DNA from: an uncultured Pelagibacteraceae bacterium
GTDB lineage: Bacteria > Pseudomonadota > Alphaproteobacteria > Pelagibacterales > Pelagibacteraceae
Reading direction: 5' to 3'
DNA: 47,051 nucleotides
Assembly: GCA_902599955.1 (NCBI GenBank)
Contig: CACKHK010000007.1
Span: 1 to 47,051 of the forward strand
Shown here: piece by piece, positions 43,303-47,051 of the stretch
Numbering within the stretch: the stretch's first letter is position 1
Layout of the letters: each line of letters starts with the position of its first letter
Translations under genes and position numbers: made by a program
The notes under the pieces: model-generated
What the model saw: only the letters and a program-made list of their open reading frames with translations
Told to the model about the DNA's origin: nothing
The model's database searches: none

Positions 43303-44931
43303 ATGAACCATTATGAGACAAATTTGGATAAAAATGATGCTAATTATGTTCCATTAACGCCTTTATCGTTTTTAGAGAGGGCAAAAGATATTTACCCAAA
43401 TTATGAGGCTGTAGTTTACGAGAGTAGAAAATATACTTGGAGCGAAGTTTATAAAAGATGTGTGAAGTTTGCCAGTGCACTAAATAAGATTGGTATTAAA
43501 ACTGGCGACACAGTATCTGTTTTAGCGTTTAACACTCCAGAAATTTTTGAGGCACATTATTCTATTCCAATGGTTGGTGCAGTAATAAATGCAATTAATA
43601 CAAGACTTGACTCTAAGACTATAAGCTACATCTTAAATCACAGTGAGGCAAAAGTATTAATAGTAGATAGACAATTTCACGATGTAATCAAAAAAGCTTT
43701 AGAAGACGTGAAGCAGGAAATTAAAATAATTGATATTGATGATAAAGATGCGAATTTAAAAGATTCTAAAGCAATAGGTTCTCTGGAATATGAAGATTTT
43801 CTAAATACAGGTGATGAGGATTATATTTGGAAATTACCTAAAGATGAGTGGCAGGCAATTGCTTTAGGATATACATCAGGAACAACAGGTAATCCAAAAG
43901 GAGTAGTTTATCATCATAGAGGATCATATTTAATGGCAACCGGAAGTGCTGTAGCATGGAACATGCCTAATAAATTAAACTTTTTATACACAGTTCCGAT
44001 GTTTCATTGTAATGGATGGTGCTATCCTTGGACAATGTCAATGATTCATGGAAGAGTCATATGTTTAAGAAACATTGATGTAAAAAAAATATTTGAGTTG
44101 ATAGATAAATATGAAGTGACTCATTTTGGAGGCGCTCCTATTGTTTTAAATATGTTGGCTAACGCACCAAAAGATCAACAAAAAGAATTAAAAAGAAAAG
44201 TTTACGTGTTAACTGCAGGCGCTCCTCCCCCTAGTATAATTTTTGAAAAAATGAAAAAACTTGGATTTGAAGTAATGCATGTTTATGGTTTAACGGAAAC
44301 TTATGGTCATATTTTACAATGTGCATGGAATGAAGAGTGGAATGCATTAGATCAAGACAATCAAAATGAAATCAAGGCTAGACAAGGTGTAAGATATCCA
44401 AACACAGAGGGTGTTGTTGTCATGGACCCAGAAACTATGAAACCAATACCTCATGACGGAAAAACTATGGGTGAAATAATGATTAGAGGTAATGTTGTAA
44501 TGAAAGGCTATTTTAAAGATAAAGAGGCAACAGAAAAATCTATGGAAGGTGGATGGTTTCATTCAGGAGATTTAGCTGTAACTCATCCAAGTGGTTATAT
44601 AAAAATTCAGGATAGGTCTAAAGATATTATTATATCTGGTGGAGAAAATATTTCATCTATTGAAATCGAAAATACAATATCAAAACACCCTGCAGTATCT
44701 CTAGCAGCAGTGGTTGCAAAGCCTGATGAGAAATGGGGAGAAACTCCATGTGCCTTTGTGGAGTTGATAGAAGGGAAATCTAGCACAGAGGAGGAAATTA
44801 TTACTTTTTGTAGAGAAACCCTCGCTGGGTTTAAACTTCCAAAGAAAGTAGTATTTGCTCCATTGCCAAAGACATCAACGGGTAAAATTCAAAAGTTTGA
44901 ATTAAGAAAACAAGCTAAAGAGCTTAGCTAA
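43303..44931 (+). CDS. dmdB: Methylmercaptopropionate-CoA ligase
   Basis: A 542-residue AMP-forming acyl-CoA synthetase. Motifs are LGYTSGTTGNPKGVVYHHRG, VPMFHCNGWCYPW, FGGAPIVLNML, VYGLTETYG, GWFHSGDLAVTHPSGYIKIQDRSKD, ISGGENISSIEIE and the catalytic lysine in PKTSTGKIQKFEL. The HCNGWCYPW segment is seen in medium-chain ligases of the DmdB type. With DmdC upstream and DmdA downstream it completes the first two steps after DMSP demethylation. The hydratase DmdD/AcuH is not in the window. Confidence 0.9.
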   Translation: MNHYETNLDKNDANYVPLTPLSFLERAKDIYPNYEAVVYESRKYTWSEVYKRCVKFASALNKIGIKTGDTVSVLAFNTPEIFEAHYSIPMVGAVINAINTRLDSKTISYILNHSEAKVLIVDRQFHDVIKKALEDVKQEIKIIDIDDKDANLKDSKAIGSLEYEDFLNTGDEDYIWKLPKDEWQAIALGYTSGTTGNPKGVVYHHRGSYLMATGSAVAWNMPNKLNFLYTVPMFHCNGWCYPWTMSMIHGRVICLRNIDVKKIFELIDKYEVTHFGGAPIVLNMLANAPKDQQKELKRKVYVLTAGAPPPSIIFEKMKKLGFEVMHVYGLTETYGHILQCAWNEEWNALDQDNQNEIKARQGVRYPNTEGVVVMDPETMKPIPHDGKTMGEIMIRGNVVMKGYFKDKEATEKSMEGGWFHSGDLAVTHPSGYIKIQDRSKDIIISGGENISSIEIENTISKHPAVSLAAVVAKPDEKWGETPCAFVELIEGKSSTEEEIITFCRETLAGFKLPKKVVFAPLPKTSTGKIQKFELRKQAKELS

Positions 44932-44982
44932 TATAGTTTCTTTACAAAATTGAAATAAGATGACAGTAATGCGGAAAAATAA

Positions 44983-46092
44983 ATGAAAAACTTTTTAATA
45001 GCCAAATCAAGAAGACTAAGGGGAACACCGTATACTTCTAGAATTGAGAAACAAGGTGTGACTGCCTACACCATTTATAATCATATGTTGTTGCCAGCAG
45101 CATTTGGTTCTGTGGAAGATGCTTATCATCACTTGAAAGAGCATGTTCAAATTTGGGATGTTGCTGCTGAAAGACAAGTTGAAATTTCTGGTAAAGATTC
45201 TGCAAAATTAGTTCAATTAATGACATGTAGAGATTTATCTAAATCTAAAGATGGAAGATGTTATTACTGCCCAATAATTGATGATAATGCTGGTTTAATA
45301 AATGATCCTGTAGTCTTAAGACTAAATGAAAATAGATGGTGGATTTCTTTAGCTGACTCAGATGTAATTTTATTTGCCAAAGGATTGGCGATTGGAAACA
45401 AATTTGATGTAAAAATTTCTGAACCTGATGTTGACATAATGGCAGTGCAAGGACCAAAATCATTTCAATTAATGGAAAAAGTTTTTGGAGAAAAAATTGT
45501 AAATTTAAAATTTTTTGGCTTTGATTATTTTGAATTTGGTGGAGATAAACATCTCATTGCAAAATCTGGATGGTCTAAACAAGGTGGCTATGAAATTTAT
45601 ATGGAACACAACGAGTCTGGTTTAAAATTATATGATCATCTATTCGAAATTGGTAAAGAATTTAATATTAAACCAGGTGGACCAAATTTAATTGAACGTA
45701 TTGAGAGTGGTTTACTTTCACACGGTAATGACATGGACAACGGAGACAATCCATATGAATGTGGATTTGATAAATACATCAATATTGACAGTGACGTAGA
45801 TTTTTTAGGTAAAGAAAAATTAAAGAAAATAAAATCAGAGGGAATTAAAAAAAAATTGATGGGAGTGAAAATTGATACTAAGGAAATAAATGTTACTGGT
45901 TCAATGGATTTAATTGATGAAAATAATCAAGTAATTGGAGAATTAAGATCTGGATGTTATAATCCAACATTCGGCCAAGTTATTGGAATTGCAATGATAA
46001 ATAAACCTCACTTTGAGGAGTCGAAATCCTTCAAAATCAATATAAATGGTAATCATTTTGATGGAAAAGTTTGTGATTTACCTTTCATTTAG
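44983..46092 (+). CDS. dmdA: DMSP demethylase (tetrahydrofolate-dependent)
   Basis: Transfers a methyl group from dimethylsulfoniopropionate to tetrahydrofolate, leaving 3-methylmercaptopropionate. The 369-residue protein is of the GcvT fold and has the length of the Pelagibacter enzyme. It has the DmdA-type N-terminus [29 protein letters not shown] (core [19 protein letters not shown]), [36 protein letters not shown] and [15 protein letters not shown]. It differs from glycine-cleavage GcvT, which normally sits with gcvH and gcvP. A 51-base gap to dmdB may hold its own promoter; I see no convincing boxes. Known to be a major marine sulfur-cycle step. Confidence 0.95.
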   Translation: MKNFLIAKSRRLRGTPYTSRIEKQGVTAYTIYNHMLLPAAFGSVEDAYHHLKEHVQIWDVAAERQVEISGKDSAKLVQLMTCRDLSKSKDGRCYYCPIIDDNAGLINDPVVLRLNENRWWISLADSDVILFAKGLAIGNKFDVKISEPDVDIMAVQGPKSFQLMEKVFGEKIVNLKFFGFDYFEFGGDKHLIAKSGWSKQGGYEIYMEHNESGLKLYDHLFEIGKEFNIKPGGPNLIERIESGLLSHGNDMDNGDNPYECGFDKYINIDSDVDFLGKEKLKKIKSEGIKKKLMGVKIDTKEINVTGSMDLIDENNQVIGELRSGCYNPTFGQVIGIAMINKPHFEESKSFKININGNHFDGKVCDLPFI

Positions 46093-46110
46093 TATAAAAC
46101 TCTAAATATC

Positions 46111-47051
46111 ATGAATATAGCAATAGTTGGCGCAACTGGAAACGTAGGTAGAAAATTAATTGAAGTTTTGGAAAAAAAAAATTTTCCTGTAACCGAAGCT
46201 TATTTAGTTGCTTCCCCAAATAGTGCTGGAAAAAAAATACATTTTTTAGGGAAAGAACATACAGTAATAAACTTAGAGGAGTTTGATTTTTCAAAAGTAA
46301 AAATAGCATTTTTTGCGGCTGGATCAGCAATAGCTGAAAAATGGGCGCCAATAGCTGCTGAAAAAACAATTGTTATAGATAATTCAAAATTTTTTAGAAA
46401 AGATCCTGAAATACCTTTAATTGTACCTGAGGTAAATTCAAAAGAATTACCAAAATTTAAAAATAAAAATATTATAGCAAATGCTAATTGTTCTGTAATT
46501 CCAATAGTTGTAGCTCTTAAACCTTTACACGATTTATATAATGTCAAAAGAATAGTTGCATCAACTTACCAATCAGTATCAGGTGCGGGAAAAGCTGGCA
46601 TGGATGAACTGATATCTCAAACAAAAGAAGTATTGGAAAACAAAAATGTTAAGTCTAAAAATTTTACTAAGCAGATAGCTTTCAATGCAATACCACATAT
46701 CGATAGCTTTCTTGAAAACGGAAGTACAAAAGAGGAGCAAAAAAATCATGATGAAGTGAAAAAAATTTTAGATAATAAAATTAATATTACATCTACTTGT
46801 GTAAGAATTCCTGTTCTTGTATCTCACTCAATAAGTGTGAATGTAGAATTTAATAAGAAACATAACTTAGAAGAAGTAAGAACTGTTTTATCATCATCTC
46901 CAGGATGCAAAGTGGTTGATGAACAAAAAGATGGTGGATACATCACTCCAGTTGAGGCTGAGGATAAATTTGAGACATTTGTATCAAGAATACGAAATGA
47001 CTCATCTCAACCTAATTCAATTAATTTATGGATAGTATCAGATAATTTATT
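46111..47051 (+). CDS. asd: Aspartate-semialdehyde dehydrogenase, 3' truncated by window
   Basis: Reduces aspartyl phosphate to aspartate semialdehyde for lysine, threonine and methionine. The frame is open from the ATG to the right edge (313 codons). It shows AIVGATGNVGRKLIEVL, FFAAGSAIAEKWAPIAA, VIDNSKFFRKD, VPEVNSKEL, the catalytic cysteine in NANCSVIPIVVALKPLHD, STYQSVSGAGKAGMDEL, AFNAIPHIDSF and CVRIPVLVSHS. Most of the protein is present; only the last ~25 residues are missing. The NAP-type site NANCSVIP differs slightly from the more common NPNCST. It lies 18 bases after dmdA. Confidence 0.96.
   Translation, partial: MNIAIVGATGNVGRKLIEVLEKKNFPVTEAYLVASPNSAGKKIHFLGKEHTVINLEEFDFSKVKIAFFAAGSAIAEKWAPIAAEKTIVIDNSKFFRKDPEIPLIVPEVNSKELPKFKNKNIIANANCSVIPIVVALKPLHDLYNVKRIVASTYQSVSGAGKAGMDELISQTKEVLENKNVKSKNFTKQIAFNAIPHIDSFLENGSTKEEQKNHDEVKKILDNKINITSTCVRIPVLVSHSISVNVEFNKKHNLEEVRTVLSSSPGCKVVDEQKDGGYITPVEAEDKFETFVSRIRNDSSQPNSINLWIVSDNL

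Noticed and set aside
44983-46092. Glycine-cleavage T protein (gcvT)
   Set aside because: The N-terminal [19 protein letters not shown] motif, length and dmdB/dmdC neighbours fit DMSP demethylase, and no gcvH or gcvP is adjacent.

Overview
The window looks like a piece of a streamlined alphaproteobacterial genome of the SAR11 / Pelagibacterales type. DNA is strongly AT-rich, genes abut or overlap by a few bases, no gap without a gene exceeds 190 bases, and no transposase, phage gene, tRNA, rRNA or CRISPR array was seen. The DMSP demethylation genes dmdC-dmdB-dmdA, a structured leader in front of ffh of the kind described from Pelagibacter, and alphaproteobacterial families such as DUF2794, IalB and HspQ support this. 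The assignment rests on recognition of gene content; no search was run.

Layout. 1-4650 (+): 3' end of hemC, hemD, a MscS channel, a YggT protein, folD and a secreted metallo-beta-lactamase-fold hydrolase. 4774-8644 (-): an unusual photolyase-like FAD protein, argG, an IalB-family protein and an aldo/keto reductase. 8721-10763: a Bax-inhibitor-1 membrane protein (+), DUF2794 and a YciB-type septation protein (-), then hspQ (+). 10764-10950 is a compact non-coding stretch with strong pairing potential. 10951-15072 (+): cytochrome c maturation run ccmC-D-E-F-G-H, followed by a PagL-like outer-membrane deacylase.

15595-26564 (+) is the most coherent accessory block: two tandem FMN-dependent 2-hydroxyacid dehydrogenases, a PLP aminotransferase, an FAD-linked D-2-hydroxyacid dehydrogenase, a glyoxylate/hydroxypyruvate reductase-like enzyme, and a TRAP transporter whose binding protein resembles the 2-oxoacid/lactate type. 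I read it as an uptake and interconversion module for small 2-hydroxy and 2-oxo acids (lactate, glycolate, glyoxylate or relatives). A clear intrinsic terminator separates the binding protein from the permease genes. The permease subunits are oversized: DctQ has extra N-terminal membrane helices and DctM carries a C-terminal coiled-coil extension of about 320 residues.

26565-30676 (-): ketopantoate-reductase-like protein, an oxalyl-CoA-synthetase-like ligase and a gamma-glutamyltransferase. 30703-33326 (+): MFS transporter, alpha/beta hydrolase and a small secreted protein of unknown function. 33319-35060 (-): ftsY and dapF. 35221-41511 (+): ffh with its structured leader, rpsP, trmD, rplS (no rimM), then leuC-leuD-leuB. 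RpsP and RplS carry the same Ala/Glu/Lys/Pro repeat tail. 41538-46092 (+): dmdC, dmdB and dmdA, the DMSP demethylation and methylmercaptopropionate degradation genes, lying between leuB and asd; asd is cut by the right edge.
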